Assembly: GCF_014648915.1 (NCBI RefSeq)
Contig: NZ_BMSA01000008.1
Coordinates: forward strand, 186,001 to 250,000
Reading direction: 5' to 3'
DNA length: 64,000 nt
From: Streptomyces phaeofaciens
Lineage (GTDB): Bacteria > Actinomycetota > Actinomycetes > Streptomycetales > Streptomycetaceae
Every line of letters starts with the position of its first letter. Within the stretch, counting starts at the first letter, position 1. The notes under the pieces are model-generated. The model had not been told where the DNA came from, did no database searches, and saw nothing but the letters and a program-made list of their open reading frames with translations. The position numbers and the translations under genes are program-made. Below are positions 1 through 9,185 of the stretch, piece after piece.

Positions 1-1
1 C

Positions 2-451
2 GTCGACGGCCTGCGGATACGGGCCGTGCCCGCGCGTCACGACGGGCGGCGGCTGCCGTTCGGCCCGCACCGCACCCCGGCGCTCGGGTACGTCGTGGAG
101 GGCGAGGCACGGACGTACTTCGCCGGGGACACCGGCCTGTTCGAGGACATGGCCCGCAGGGTCGGGCCGGTCGAGGTGGCGCTGCTGCCGGTGGGCGGCT
201 GGGGGCCGTATCTCGGCGAGGGGCACCTGGACGCGGGGCGGGCGGCGGAGGCGCTGGCCCGGCTGGCGCCGCGCTGCGCGGTCCCGGTGCACTACGGCAC
301 GTACTGGCCGATCGGGATGGACGCCGTGCGCCCCCATGAGTTCCATGCGCCGGGCGATGAGTTCGTGCGCCTCGCGGCGGAGCGTGCGCCCCGGGTGGCG
401 GTGCACCGGCTCGGGCACGGGGAGAGCGTGCGCCTGGAGGTCGCGCGGTGA
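2..451 (+). CDS. MBL-fold metallo-hydrolase, C-terminal part
   Basis: This is the last 149 codons or so of a metallo-beta-lactamase-superfamily hydrolase. The frame is open from base 2, so the start and the HxHxDH metal motif lie outside the window. Visible C-terminal landmarks are the strand FAGDTGLF (metal-bridging Asp), the core strand ALLPVGGWGP and the final metal-His segment PVHYGTYWP, all typical of the UlaG-like branch. Substrate cannot be told. The stop overlaps the GTG of the following DedA gene (GTGA), so the two are probably translated together. Confidence 0.85.
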   Translation, partial: VDGLRIRAVPARHDGRRLPFGPHRTPALGYVVEGEARTYFAGDTGLFEDMARRVGPVEVALLPVGGWGPYLGEGHLDAGRAAEALARLAPRCAVPVHYGTYWPIGMDAVRPHEFHAPGDEFVRLAAERAPRVAVHRLGHGESVRLEVAR

Positions 452-1077
452 GATGGTGGCTCGCCGCGGCCGCGACGACCGTGCCGACGCAGTCCACGCA
501 GCAGGCGCTCGGCTATCCCTCGCTGTTCCTGCTGGTGCTGATCGGGGCGCTGGTGCCGGTGGTGCCGACGGGGGCGCTGGTGAGTTCGGCGGCGGTGGTG
601 GCGTTCCATCAGGCGGCGCCGTTCTCGATGGCGATGGTGTTCCTGACGGCGTCCCTCGCCGCGTTCTGCGGGGACGCGGCCCTGTACTGGCTGGGGCGGC
701 GGGGCATGCGTTCCCGCAACGGCTCGCGCTGGCTGGAGGCCATACGGTCGCGGGCCCCGGAGGAGCGGCTGGCCCAGGCGCAGGAGAAGCTCGCCGACCA
801 CGGTACGACGGTGCTGGTGCTGTCCCGGCTGGTGCCCGCGGGCCGGATCCCGGTGATGCTGGCCTGTCTGCTCGCCGACTGGCCGCTGCGCCGCTTCGTA
901 CGCGGCAATCTGCCGGCCTGTCTGGCCTGGGCACTGGCCTACGCGCTGATCGGCATCCTCGGCGGCTCGCTGTTCCCCGAGCCGTGGCAGGGCGTCGTCG
1001 CCGCGGTCGCGCTCACCGTGCTGATCAGCGCGGCCCCGAGCCTCTGGCGCAGGCTGCGGGGGACCCGCGCCGCCTAG
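448..1077 (+). CDS. DedA family integral membrane protein
   Basis: A 209-residue DedA (SNARE-associated/VTT domain) membrane protein; relatives act in lipid flipping and envelope homeostasis. Seen: hydrophobic segments near residues 22-50 and 60-80, the DedA signature GDAALYWLGRRG around residue 74, the re-entrant motif LSRLVPAGR near residue 128, and C-terminal membrane spans from about 155 to 195. GTG start overlaps the upstream stop by four bases. It converges with the ankyrin gene: the two stop codons share the tetramer CTAG at 1074-1077. Substrate is inferred from the family only. Confidence 0.88.
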   Translation: MRWWLAAAATTVPTQSTQQALGYPSLFLLVLIGALVPVVPTGALVSSAAVVAFHQAAPFSMAMVFLTASLAAFCGDAALYWLGRRGMRSRNGSRWLEAIRSRAPEERLAQAQEKLADHGTTVLVLSRLVPAGRIPVMLACLLADWPLRRFVRGNLPACLAWALAYALIGILGGSLFPEPWQGVVAAVALTVLISAAPSLWRRLRGTRAA

Positions 1078-1505
1078 GGCGAGGGCATCCTGCGGACGGC
1101 TCCCGCGGCGACGAGTACGGCGGCCGTCTCCGGATGGGGGCCGCGGTCGGCCCACTCCAGGGGTGTCCAGCCCGTGCCGTGGTCCTCGGGCAGGTTCGGG
1201 TCGGCGCCGCCGGCCAGCAGAACGCGCACCGTCCCGGTGTACCCCCAGCAGGCGGCTCCGCACAGCGGCGTGCCCTCCGAGCCGCGCCCGCTCTCGGTGT
1301 TCGGGCGGGCCCCGGCCGCCAGGAGCAGCCGGGCGATCTCGGCGTCCCCCTGCACGGAGGCCTGGTAGAGCGGGGTGGTGCCGTCGCCGTCCGCGTGGTC
1401 CGGGTCGGCCCCGGCCCGCAGCAGCGCCCGCACCCGGGGAGCGTCGCCCAGCAGGGCCGCCGTGACGAGGTGCCGGGCGGCCTTCTTGCGCTTGCGCCGG
1501 TTCAT
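1074..1505 (-). CDS. small ankyrin-repeat protein
   Basis: A 143-residue cytoplasmic protein made almost entirely of ankyrin repeats after a basic N-terminus (MNRRKRKKAARH). Repeats are recognisable from LLRAGADPDHADGDGTTPLYQA, with LLLAAGARPN and LLAGGADPNLP marking the ends of the next units, and WTPLEWAD opening the last. Such proteins act as protein-binding scaffolds; no partner can be named here. It ends against DedA, sharing a CTAG stop overlap, and begins 9 bp downstream of the MBL gene, so it is probably the third gene of the leftward run starting at 3853. Confidence 0.85.
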   Translation of the reverse strand: MNRRKRKKAARHLVTAALLGDAPRVRALLRAGADPDHADGDGTTPLYQASVQGDAEIARLLLAAGARPNTESGRGSEGTPLCGAACWGYTGTVRVLLAGGADPNLPEDHGTGWTPLEWADRGPHPETAAVLVAAGAVRRMPSP

Positions 1506-1514
1506 GAGCGGTGA

Positions 1515-2609
1515 TCATCCACGTACCGGGCCGTCCGGGCAACGGGATTGTCCGAGCACCTGTGAACCCCCCACCGGAAGGTCCCACAGGTCCGCGCGGT
1601 CCCGCCCGGCCCGTGCCCAGGCCGCCCGCACCCGCAGCAGGGGTTCGAGGACGGGCTCGGCGGAGAGCACGAACGCGCCCCAGTGCATCGGGGCCATCCG
1701 GCGCGCCCCCAGATCGACGGCGGCCCGGACCGCCTCCTCCGGGTCGCAGTGGACGTCGCTGAGCCACCAGCGGGGGTCGTAGGCGCCGATGGGCAGCAGG
1801 GCGAGATCGATGCCGGGGTGGCGCAGGCCGATGCGCGAGAACCAGTGCCCGTACCCGGTGTCGCCGGCGAAGTACACGCGCCGCCCGTCCGGGGCGGTGA
1901 GCACCCAGCCGCCCCACAGGGAGCGGCAGGTGTCGGTGAGGGTCCGCTTGGACCAGTGGTGGGCGGGGACGAAGTCGAAGCGCACGCCGGACAGTTCGGA
2001 CGCCTCCCACCAGTCCAGCTCGGTGACACGGGTGAACCGGCGGCGGTGGAACCAGCGTCCGAGCCCGGCCGGCACGAACACCGGTGTGTCGCGCGGGAGC
2101 CGGCGCACCGTCGGCGCGTCCAGGTGGTCGTAGTGGTTGTGGCTGATGACGACCGCGTCGATCGGCGGCAGCTCCTCCCAGGGGATGCCGACGGGGGTGA
2201 TACGGGCCGGGGTGCCGAGGATGCGGCGGGACCAGACCGGGTCGGTGAGGACGGTCAGGCCGCCGACGCGCAGCACCCAACTGGCGTGCCCGGCCCAGGA
2301 GACGGCGACGGCAGCGGCGTCCACGCGGGGCAGCGGGGCGGGCGCGAAGGGCAGCCGGGGGATGTCGGCGAGGCCGTCCCTGCCCGGGCGTACGGAGCCC
2401 TCACGGGCGAAGCGGGCGAGGGCCTTCAGGCCGGGCAGCGGGGCGGTCAGCCGGTCGTGGAACGTCCGCGGCCACACCCGCCGTTCGCCCGGCGGGCGGG
2501 GTTCGGCGAGCGGGGGGAACGGCGGCGCGAGGGGGGACGGGGCGGCCGCGGCACCGGTGTCCGGGAGGTTCACCGTGTCGGTCGTGGCCGACTCGGACGG
2601 CTGCGTCAT
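1515..2609 (-). CDS. MBL-fold hydrolase, NAPE-PLD-like
   Basis: A 364-residue metallo-beta-lactamase-fold hydrolase of the group containing N-acyl-phosphatidylethanolamine phospholipase D-like enzymes. Seen: VSWAGHASWVLRVGG at about 103, TDPVWSRR at 122, the metal motif HNHYDHLD at 157-164, the bridging-Asp strand YFAGDTGYGHWFS near 245, and PMHWGAF near the C-terminus. The first 95 residues are a poorly conserved Pro/Ala-rich stretch. The ATG overlaps the stop of the aminotransferase-like gene by four bases (ATGA), which argues for coupled translation and a linked role. Substrate is unknown. Confidence 0.88.
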   Translation of the reverse strand: MTQPSESATTDTVNLPDTGAAAAPSPLAPPFPPLAEPRPPGERRVWPRTFHDRLTAPLPGLKALARFAREGSVRPGRDGLADIPRLPFAPAPLPRVDAAAVAVSWAGHASWVLRVGGLTVLTDPVWSRRILGTPARITPVGIPWEELPPIDAVVISHNHYDHLDAPTVRRLPRDTPVFVPAGLGRWFHRRRFTRVTELDWWEASELSGVRFDFVPAHHWSKRTLTDTCRSLWGGWVLTAPDGRRVYFAGDTGYGHWFSRIGLRHPGIDLALLPIGAYDPRWWLSDVHCDPEEAVRAAVDLGARRMAPMHWGAFVLSAEPVLEPLLRVRAAWARAGRDRADLWDLPVGGSQVLGQSRCPDGPVRG

Positions 2610-3853
2610 CGAGGGGGCTCCCCTCGCCGGGCATCGTCACGCAGATCGTCGAAAACCGCTCTCAGATGCGTCAACGCGCCGCGCACATGCGGCAGTTCCA
2701 GCGGGTCGGGGGAGGTCAGGCATTCCGTGCGGCGCGCGTCCGTGTCGCCGAGCAGCGGGCCGGTGGACAGGCGCACGCGCAGCGCCGCGAGATCGTCCCC
2801 GAAGCGGTGGCCGCCCGGCGCCGGCACCCCGAGCCGGGCGGAGAGGAAGTCCTCGAGATCCTGTGCGTCCCCGATGCCGCGCGGCTCCAGCGCGTCGCGC
2901 AGGGGCTCGAGATCGACGTACAGATGCCGTCCCGCGCGCGGCGGCCGGGCGAGGGCGCCCGCGGCGACCACGGCCGTGTGCACCTCCCGCGCCACGCGCG
3001 TGTGCAGGGCCACGGCGGCGGCGACCCGCCGGGCGACCGGCGCGGGCTCGGTCAGGGCGTACGCGGCGGCCGCGGCGACCGGGGCGGCCACGCGCGCGTC
3101 GAGGGCGGTCAGGACGTCGAGGACGCGCGCGTGCAGATCGTCCCCGGCGTCCGAGGCGGGGAAGCGGGCGACGGCGGCCGGCCAGCCGGCGGGCAGCAGG
3201 GCACCGGCCAGGTCGGTGACGACGGTGACCCGCTCGGGCAGCATCTCGGCGGGGCTCACCAGCACGGTGTCGCGCGGGGCGTGCACGGTGTCGCGCCAGG
3301 TCTCGTCGCTGACCAGGTGCAGCCCCTCCCCCGCCGCGGCCTCCACGGCCTCGTGCAGCACCTCCGGCGGCGCCACGGTGGCGGTGGGGTCGTCGGCGAC
3401 GGACAGCACCAGCAGCCGGGGGTCGCCGCCCTCGGCCCGCACCCGGCGCACGGTCTCCAGCAGGGCGTACGGGTCGGGGACACCACCGCACTCGGCAGGC
3501 GTCGGCACATGGAACAGCGGCCGGCCCAGCAGCCGCGCGTACGGCCCCCACCAGGCCGCGCACGGCCGGGGCACCAGGACGTCGCCGCCGAGCGCGGCGG
3601 TCAGCGCGAGCAGCAGCGCGGGCGCGCCGGGACCGGCGACGGTCCTGGCGGGGCCGGCGGGCGTGCCGCGCCGATCCCAGTAGCCGCCGGCGGCCGCCAG
3701 CAGGGCGGGGCCGCCGCCGACGGGCTCGCCGTCGGCGCGGTCGGCGGCCGCGGCGAGGACGGCGGCGAGTTCGGGCAGCACGGGCAGTCCGTCCGAGGGG
3801 AGCGAAGGGCCGTAGCGGACCGGTCCGTGGCTTTCCGGTTCCGTGCGCCGCAT
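2606..3853 (-). CDS. aminotransferase class I/II fold protein lacking the PLP lysine
   Basis: A 415-residue protein with the layout of fold-type I PLP aminotransferases: small N-terminal part, VSDETW at 181-186 (equivalent of the SDEIY strand with the Asp that contacts the PLP ring) and a C-terminal domain ending in an Arg-rich segment. However, the position of the Schiff-base lysine (usually SxSKxxxxPGWR) reads TDLAGALLPAGWP at 213-225, and the NPTG loop is altered to DDPTAT at 154-159. The whole protein contains no lysine at all. It is therefore either a pseudoenzyme or uses the fold for something else. It leads a leftward operon with the MBL gene (4-bp overlap). Confidence 0.82.
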   Translation of the reverse strand: MRRTEPESHGPVRYGPSLPSDGLPVLPELAAVLAAAADRADGEPVGGGPALLAAAGGYWDRRGTPAGPARTVAGPGAPALLLALTAALGGDVLVPRPCAAWWGPYARLLGRPLFHVPTPAECGGVPDPYALLETVRRVRAEGGDPRLLVLSVADDPTATVAPPEVLHEAVEAAAGEGLHLVSDETWRDTVHAPRDTVLVSPAEMLPERVTVVTDLAGALLPAGWPAAVARFPASDAGDDLHARVLDVLTALDARVAAPVAAAAAYALTEPAPVARRVAAAVALHTRVAREVHTAVVAAGALARPPRAGRHLYVDLEPLRDALEPRGIGDAQDLEDFLSARLGVPAPGGHRFGDDLAALRVRLSTGPLLGDTDARRTECLTSPDPLELPHVRGALTHLRAVFDDLRDDARRGEPPR

Positions 3854-4049
3854 GGGGTCCTCCGCGCAGTCCGTCGCTGGTGCCCTGTACCGTCCCCGGC
3901 CGCCGGGCGGGGCGGGCCGGGTGGTTCGTACCGTCTCGTACGGGGCGGGGTGGGCGCCGGGCCGTGCGGACGCCGTGAGTCCCCGCCCCCTGGCCGCCCG
4001 CCCGCGCCGCGCCGGTCGCAGCCCGGTCCGGGGCGGCTCGTGCGCGCGG

Positions 4050-4799
4050 TCAGGCGTCCCGCGCGGAGCCTCGGCGCCACAGCCGGTGCACGGCCGCGCC
4101 CAGCGCGCCGGCGATCAGCACACCGCCGGCGGCCAGGGCCGGCACGGAGTCGCGGAAGGCGCCGCCGGTACCGGCCCGGACGCCGTGCTCGACGGTGGCG
4201 GGGGGACAGGTGGCGGGGTGGGACGCGGTGCCGCCGTGGGGCTGCGCGGAGCGGGCGCAGGGACGCGGCGCCGGGGCGGGTGTCGAGCAGCTGCCGGGGT
4301 GGGCGCAGGGGGAGCCCGGATCGCAGGACGAGCCGGTGTCGCCGTACGCCGGTGTGCACGGCTGGGCGGTGCCGCCGCCGGGGCGGGTCATGTCGAAGGT
4401 GGCGCTCCAGGGGCTGCCCTGTCCGCCGGGCGGGGCCGGGCAGGAGCCGTCGACGGTCCAGGCGGTGTCCGGGCCGACCCCCTCGTCCGCGTCCTGGCCC
4501 GCGGCGGCGCTGCTGCGGGCGGTGCCGCTGTAGGCGGGCCCGGACACCGCGTCGTCGCCGCCGGGGACCCGGGTGAGCCGGACGGTGCCGTCCTCGAAGC
4601 CCAGGGAGGAGGCGTCGATGGTCTCGGGGGCGGTGCCGCCGAGCGGGTCGCAGGCCACGGAGACGGTGACGCTGCCGCCCGGGTCGACGCTGCCCGGGCT
4701 GACCTCCGCCGCCGGGTCCGCGGACGCGACCGGGCCGGCGGCGGCCAGCAGGGCACCGGCCAGGGCGACGACGGACAGGAAAGAGGCGGTGCGGCGCAT
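4050..4799 (-). CDS. secreted, membrane-anchored protein of unknown function
   Basis: A 249-residue exported protein I do not recognise. The start at 4799 gives a clean signal peptide (MRRTASFLSVVALAGALLAA, cleavage near ASA-DP) and has AAGGAG seven bases upstream; a longer reading frame exists but would bury the signal. The middle is a beta-type, Gly/Pro/Ser-rich domain containing several Cys (GSSCDPGSPCAHPGSCS region near 165). A hydrophobic helix (ALAAGGVLIAGALGAAV) followed by RLWRRGS anchors the C-terminus. There is no LPxTG sorting motif. Stands alone between the aminotransferase-like gene and a DUF6158 gene. Confidence 0.72.
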   Translation of the reverse strand: MRRTASFLSVVALAGALLAAAGPVASADPAAEVSPGSVDPGGSVTVSVACDPLGGTAPETIDASSLGFEDGTVRLTRVPGGDDAVSGPAYSGTARSSAAAGQDADEGVGPDTAWTVDGSCPAPPGGQGSPWSATFDMTRPGGGTAQPCTPAYGDTGSSCDPGSPCAHPGSCSTPAPAPRPCARSAQPHGGTASHPATCPPATVEHGVRAGTGGAFRDSVPALAAGGVLIAGALGAAVHRLWRRGSARDA

Positions 4800-4947
4800 G
4801 GGGCGGCTCCTTCGGCCGGCGGCTGCGGGGCGGGACCTCGTACCGGCCCCGCGACCATCACAGCCCGCCCACGCCCACACCGCGCGCGGCCGGACCCCAT
4901 TGGCGGGACAGGGACGCCCATGCGGGTGACGGCGCTGCGCGGGCAAC

Positions 4948-4989
4948 CCCGAGCCGACAGCCGAGGAAGGCAACCCGAGCCGACAGCCG
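4948..4989. repeat. 16-bp direct repeat in the leader of the secreted protein gene
   Basis: CCCGAGCCGACAGCCG occurs at 4948-4963 and again at 4974-4989, offset 26 bp. The copies lie in the non-coding stretch between the secreted protein start (4799) and the DUF6158 stop (5061). They could be a regulatory direct repeat or a small duplication. Confidence 0.6.
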
Positions 4990-5040
4990 GATCAGGCCGC
5001 CGGAGCAGGCAGCCGAAATGGCCGCCCCCGCGTCGGCGGC

Positions 5041-5068
5041 CGGCGGTCAGGGGCCGGCGGTCAGGGGC
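5041..5068. repeat. perfect 14-bp tandem duplication
   Basis: CGGCGGTCAGGGGC is present twice head to tail (5041-5054 and 5055-5068). The second copy contains the TGA stop of the DUF6158 gene (5061-5063, minus strand). This looks like a recent slippage duplication at the end of the gene. Confidence 0.75.
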
Positions 5069-5378
5069 CGCCCGTCGTCTCCCGGCCCCACTTGCCGACC
5101 GGGGCCTCGGCCGTGCCCGCGCGTCCGGCGGGGGCCCGCCGGGCACCGTCGGGCCCGGCGGCGCGTTCCCGGGCTCCCTCGCGGGTGCGGCCCGGAGCCA
5201 CGAAGCGGCGCGGGTTGCGGCGCAGGTACTCGCCCTCGAGCCGGGCCATACGGTCGTTGTGGGCGCGCAGGGCGTCGTTCGAGCCGTACAGCAGGGCGTC
5301 GTGGCGCGTGCGGTGGATGTTCTCCAGCTCTTTCATCAGCTGCTGGTCGTCCAGCCGGTCCGGGTCGACTCCGGTCAT
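5061..5378 (-). CDS. DUF6158 family protein
   Basis: A 105-residue small cytoplasmic protein matching the Streptomyces DUF6158 pattern: MTGVDPDRLDDQQLMKELE opening, a charged helical core (IHRTRHDALLYGSNDALRAH, ARLEGEYLRRNP) and a variable basic tail. The start at 5378 is chosen because the conserved family sequence begins there; a longer in-frame extension upstream has no conserved content. No Shine-Dalgarno is strong. No function is known for the family. It is a stand-alone gene on the leftward strand. Confidence 0.8.
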   Translation of the reverse strand: MTGVDPDRLDDQQLMKELENIHRTRHDALLYGSNDALRAHNDRMARLEGEYLRRNPRRFVAPGRTREGARERAAGPDGARRAPAGRAGTAEAPVGKWGRETTGGP

Positions 5379-5479
5379 GGTGGTGCCCCGTCCGTCGTTC
5401 CGACTTCTGCCTCCACTGTACGAACATTCGGGCTTTCGGGCCCTCCGTGCGCCGGCAGAATCCCCGGGGGCCGGGTGCC

Positions 5480-7099
<1,620 letters not shown>

Positions 7100-7181
7100 G
7101 AGGAGGCATTCTGCGGTCCGCCCACGCCAACCGGCAAACCGTTTGGCGGCCGGGACCAGGGATCATGCGGTCCGAGCCCGG

Positions 7182-7838
7182 TCAGCCGCGCGCCTGAAGC
7201 TCCTCGCCCGCCGGGCCGCCCTCCCCTTCCGGGGTCACCGTGGCGCCCGCCCAGACCAGGGCCTTCCAGCCGTCCGCCGGGGAGCCCTCCAGGATCACCG
7301 TGCCGGTGTTGGCGAGACGGTGGCCGGCGGCGAAGGGCACGTCGACGTTGTCGGCGCGGGCGGCGGCCCAGGTGCGGATCGCGGCACCGTGGCTGACCAG
7401 GACGACCGTCCCCGCGCCGCTCGCCGCGGCCTCGGCGACCACGGCGTCGTACCGCGCCAGGAACTCCGCGCCGCTCTCGCCGCCGGGCATGCGCAGCTCC
7501 ACGTCGCCGGCGGCCCAGGCGAACGCCGTACGCATGTAGCGCTCGCCGGGCGCGGAGCCGCCGGGCGCCATCTCCAGGTCGCCCGCGGCGATCTCCCGGA
7601 TGCCGTCGCGGACGCGTACGTCGAGACCGCGGGCGGCGGCCAGCGGCGCGGCGGTGAGCTGGGTGCGCACGAGGGTGGAGGCGTACAGCGCCTCGACGTC
7701 CTCGTCGGCGAGGGCCCCCGGCAGGGCGGCCGCCTGCCGTTCGCCCAGCTCGGTCAGGCCGGGCCCGGGGACCGCGGTGTCCAGCAGATAGTCCACGTTC
7801 GAGGGGGTCTGGCCATGGCGGACGAGCACCAGTCGCAT
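7182..7838 (-). CDS. histidine phosphatase (phosphoglycerate mutase-like) family protein
   Basis: A 218-residue branch-1 histidine phosphatase. The catalytic RHG triplet is in MRLVLVRHGQT at the very N-terminus, the second Arg/Glu region in ASTLVRTQLTAAPLA and MPGGESGAEF, and the second catalytic His in VLVSHGAAIRTW near residue 160. The start at 7838 follows a strong GGAGG and places the RHG motif at the usual position; upstream in-frame codons belong to the promoter area. Divergent from the methyltransferase gene. The exact phosphorylated substrate cannot be predicted from sequence. Confidence 0.9.
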   Translation of the reverse strand: MRLVLVRHGQTPSNVDYLLDTAVPGPGLTELGERQAAALPGALADEDVEALYASTLVRTQLTAAPLAAARGLDVRVRDGIREIAAGDLEMAPGGSAPGERYMRTAFAWAAGDVELRMPGGESGAEFLARYDAVVAEAAASGAGTVVLVSHGAAIRTWAAARADNVDVPFAAGHRLANTGTVILEGSPADGWKALVWAGATVTPEGEGGPAGEELQARG

Positions 7839-8040
7839 GCGGGGATCCTCCGGAGTCGGACACCGCCCCCACCCCGGAAACGGCCACCTCAGCGTACCCG
7901 CGGGGGCCTGCGCCCCAACACCCCGGTCTGTCCATATGGTGAAACAAATGATCTCAGTATGCGGCCATGAGCGTACGGTGACGGGTATCGCCCGGGACTC
8001 CCCGGAGCCCGGGGCCGGTACGCCGAGAAGGGGTAGAGCC

Positions 8041-8862
8041 ATGCCGAAAGCGCAGGAGACCGCCGTCTACACGCACGGACACCACGAGTCGGTCCTGCGG
8101 TCGCACACCTGGCGCACCGCCGCCAACTCCGCGGCCTATCTGCTCGACTCGCTGAAGCCGCACATGCGGATCCTGGACATCGGCTGCGGCCCGGGCACCA
8201 TCACCGCCGACCTGGCGGCCCTGGTCCCCGACGGACACGTCACCGGCGTCGACCACGCGCCGGACATCCTGGACCGGGCCCGCGACACCGCCGCCGCCCG
8301 CGGTCTGTCCAACATCGACTTCGCGGTCGCCGACGTCCACGCCCTGGACTACGCGGACGACACGTTCTGCGTGGTCCACGCCCACCAGGTGCTCCAGCAC
8401 GTGGGCGATCCCGTGCAGGCGCTGCGCGAGATGCGGCGGGTGACGAAGCCGGGCGGGTACGTGGCCGTCCGCGACTCGGACTACGCGGCGATGACCTGGT
8501 ATCCCGCGTCCCGGGGGATGGACGACTGGCTGGACCTGTACCACCGGGTGGCCCGGGCCAACGGCGGCGAGCCGGACGCGGGGCGCCGGCTGAAGTCCTG
8601 GGCGCTGGAGGCCGGGTTCACCGACATCACGGCGACCTCCGGCACCTGGACCTTCAGCACCGCCGAGGAGCGGGCGTGGTGGAGCGGACTGTGGGCCGAC
8701 CGCACCGTGGCCTCCTCGTACGCGGAGCGCGCCACGCAGGGGGGTCACGCCACCGCGGAACAGCTGCGGGCGGTGTCCCGGGCCTGGCGGGAGTGGGGCG
8801 AGCGGGAGGACGGCTGGTTCAGCGTCCTGCACGGGGAGATCCTGTGCCGGAAGGACGCCTGA
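8041..8862 (+). CDS. class I SAM-dependent methyltransferase
   Basis: A 273-residue methyltransferase of the UbiE/COQ5-like type. SAM-binding motif I is ILDIGCGPGTIT at about 52-63, motif II acidic residue in VTGVDHAPDILDRA, and the post-motif region is VHAHQVLQHVGDPVQALREMRRVTKPGGYVAV, which is the usual motif III/IV arrangement. The start at 8041 is preceded by GAGAAGGGG at a short distance. Divergent from the histidine phosphatase and upstream of a tiny membrane protein gene 87 bp away. Methyl acceptor is unknown. Confidence 0.9.
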   Translation: MPKAQETAVYTHGHHESVLRSHTWRTAANSAAYLLDSLKPHMRILDIGCGPGTITADLAALVPDGHVTGVDHAPDILDRARDTAAARGLSNIDFAVADVHALDYADDTFCVVHAHQVLQHVGDPVQALREMRRVTKPGGYVAVRDSDYAAMTWYPASRGMDDWLDLYHRVARANGGEPDAGRRLKSWALEAGFTDITATSGTWTFSTAEERAWWSGLWADRTVASSYAERATQGGHATAEQLRAVSRAWREWGEREDGWFSVLHGEILCRKDA

Positions 8863-8949
8863 GCCGCGGACGGTTCGCGGACGAGCCGTGAATGACGGGC
8901 GAATGATTTCCGCGATCCGGGAAACCCGCATCGCAGGAGGTCGAAAACT

Positions 8950-9120
8950 ATGGTTCCCATTCTGCTGGTACTTCTTCTGGTGCTGATTCTCTTCGGTGCG
9001 GGGTTCGCGCTGAAGGCACTCTGGTGGATCGCCATCGCCGTTCTCGTCGTCTGGCTGCTCGGATTCCTGTTCCGTGGGGCGAGCGCGAGCGGGGGCAGGG
9101 GCCGCTGGTACAGGTGGTGA
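8950..9120 (+). CDS. 56-residue hydrophobic membrane protein
   Basis: A small gene of 56 codons starting with ATG at 8950, directly after a strong AGGAGG (spacing 7). The product is MVPILLVLLLVLILFGAGFA followed by LKALWWIAIAVLVVWLLGFL and a short basic tail FRGASASGGRGRWYRW: two adjacent membrane segments with a Trp/Arg-rich end. Streptomyces genomes carry many such 'hydrophobic protein' genes, some in stress regulons, but function is unknown. It is followed by a perfect 40-nt palindrome acting as terminator. Confidence 0.75.
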   Translation: MVPILLVLLLVLILFGAGFALKALWWIAIAVLVVWLLGFLFRGASASGGRGRWYRW

Positions 9121-9143
9121 CACCGGCGAGATGACTCGTTTCC

Positions 9144-9183
9144 GAACGGCCCGGGGGCCGCAATTGCGGCCCCCGGGCCGTTC
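9144..9183. terminator. perfect 40-nt palindrome, bidirectional terminator
   Basis: Both 20-nt arms (9144-9163 and 9164-9183) are exact reverse complements, centred on AATT. It sits between the convergent small membrane protein gene (stop 9120) and gvpL/F gene (stop codon 9186-9188). The transcript would form a GC-rich stem of about 18 bp on either strand. Confidence 0.85.
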
Positions 9184-9185
9184 CG

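Noticed and set aside
292..2280. Very long open frames on strands opposite or out of frame to real genes (also at 5837-7396, 7954-10674, 59686-63771)
   Set aside because: High GC leaves few stops in shadow frames. They lack domains, are Arg/Pro-rich, and cover well-supported genes.
4050..4200. Sortase-anchored surface protein
   Set aside because: There is a C-terminal helix and basic tail but no LPxTG-like motif before it.
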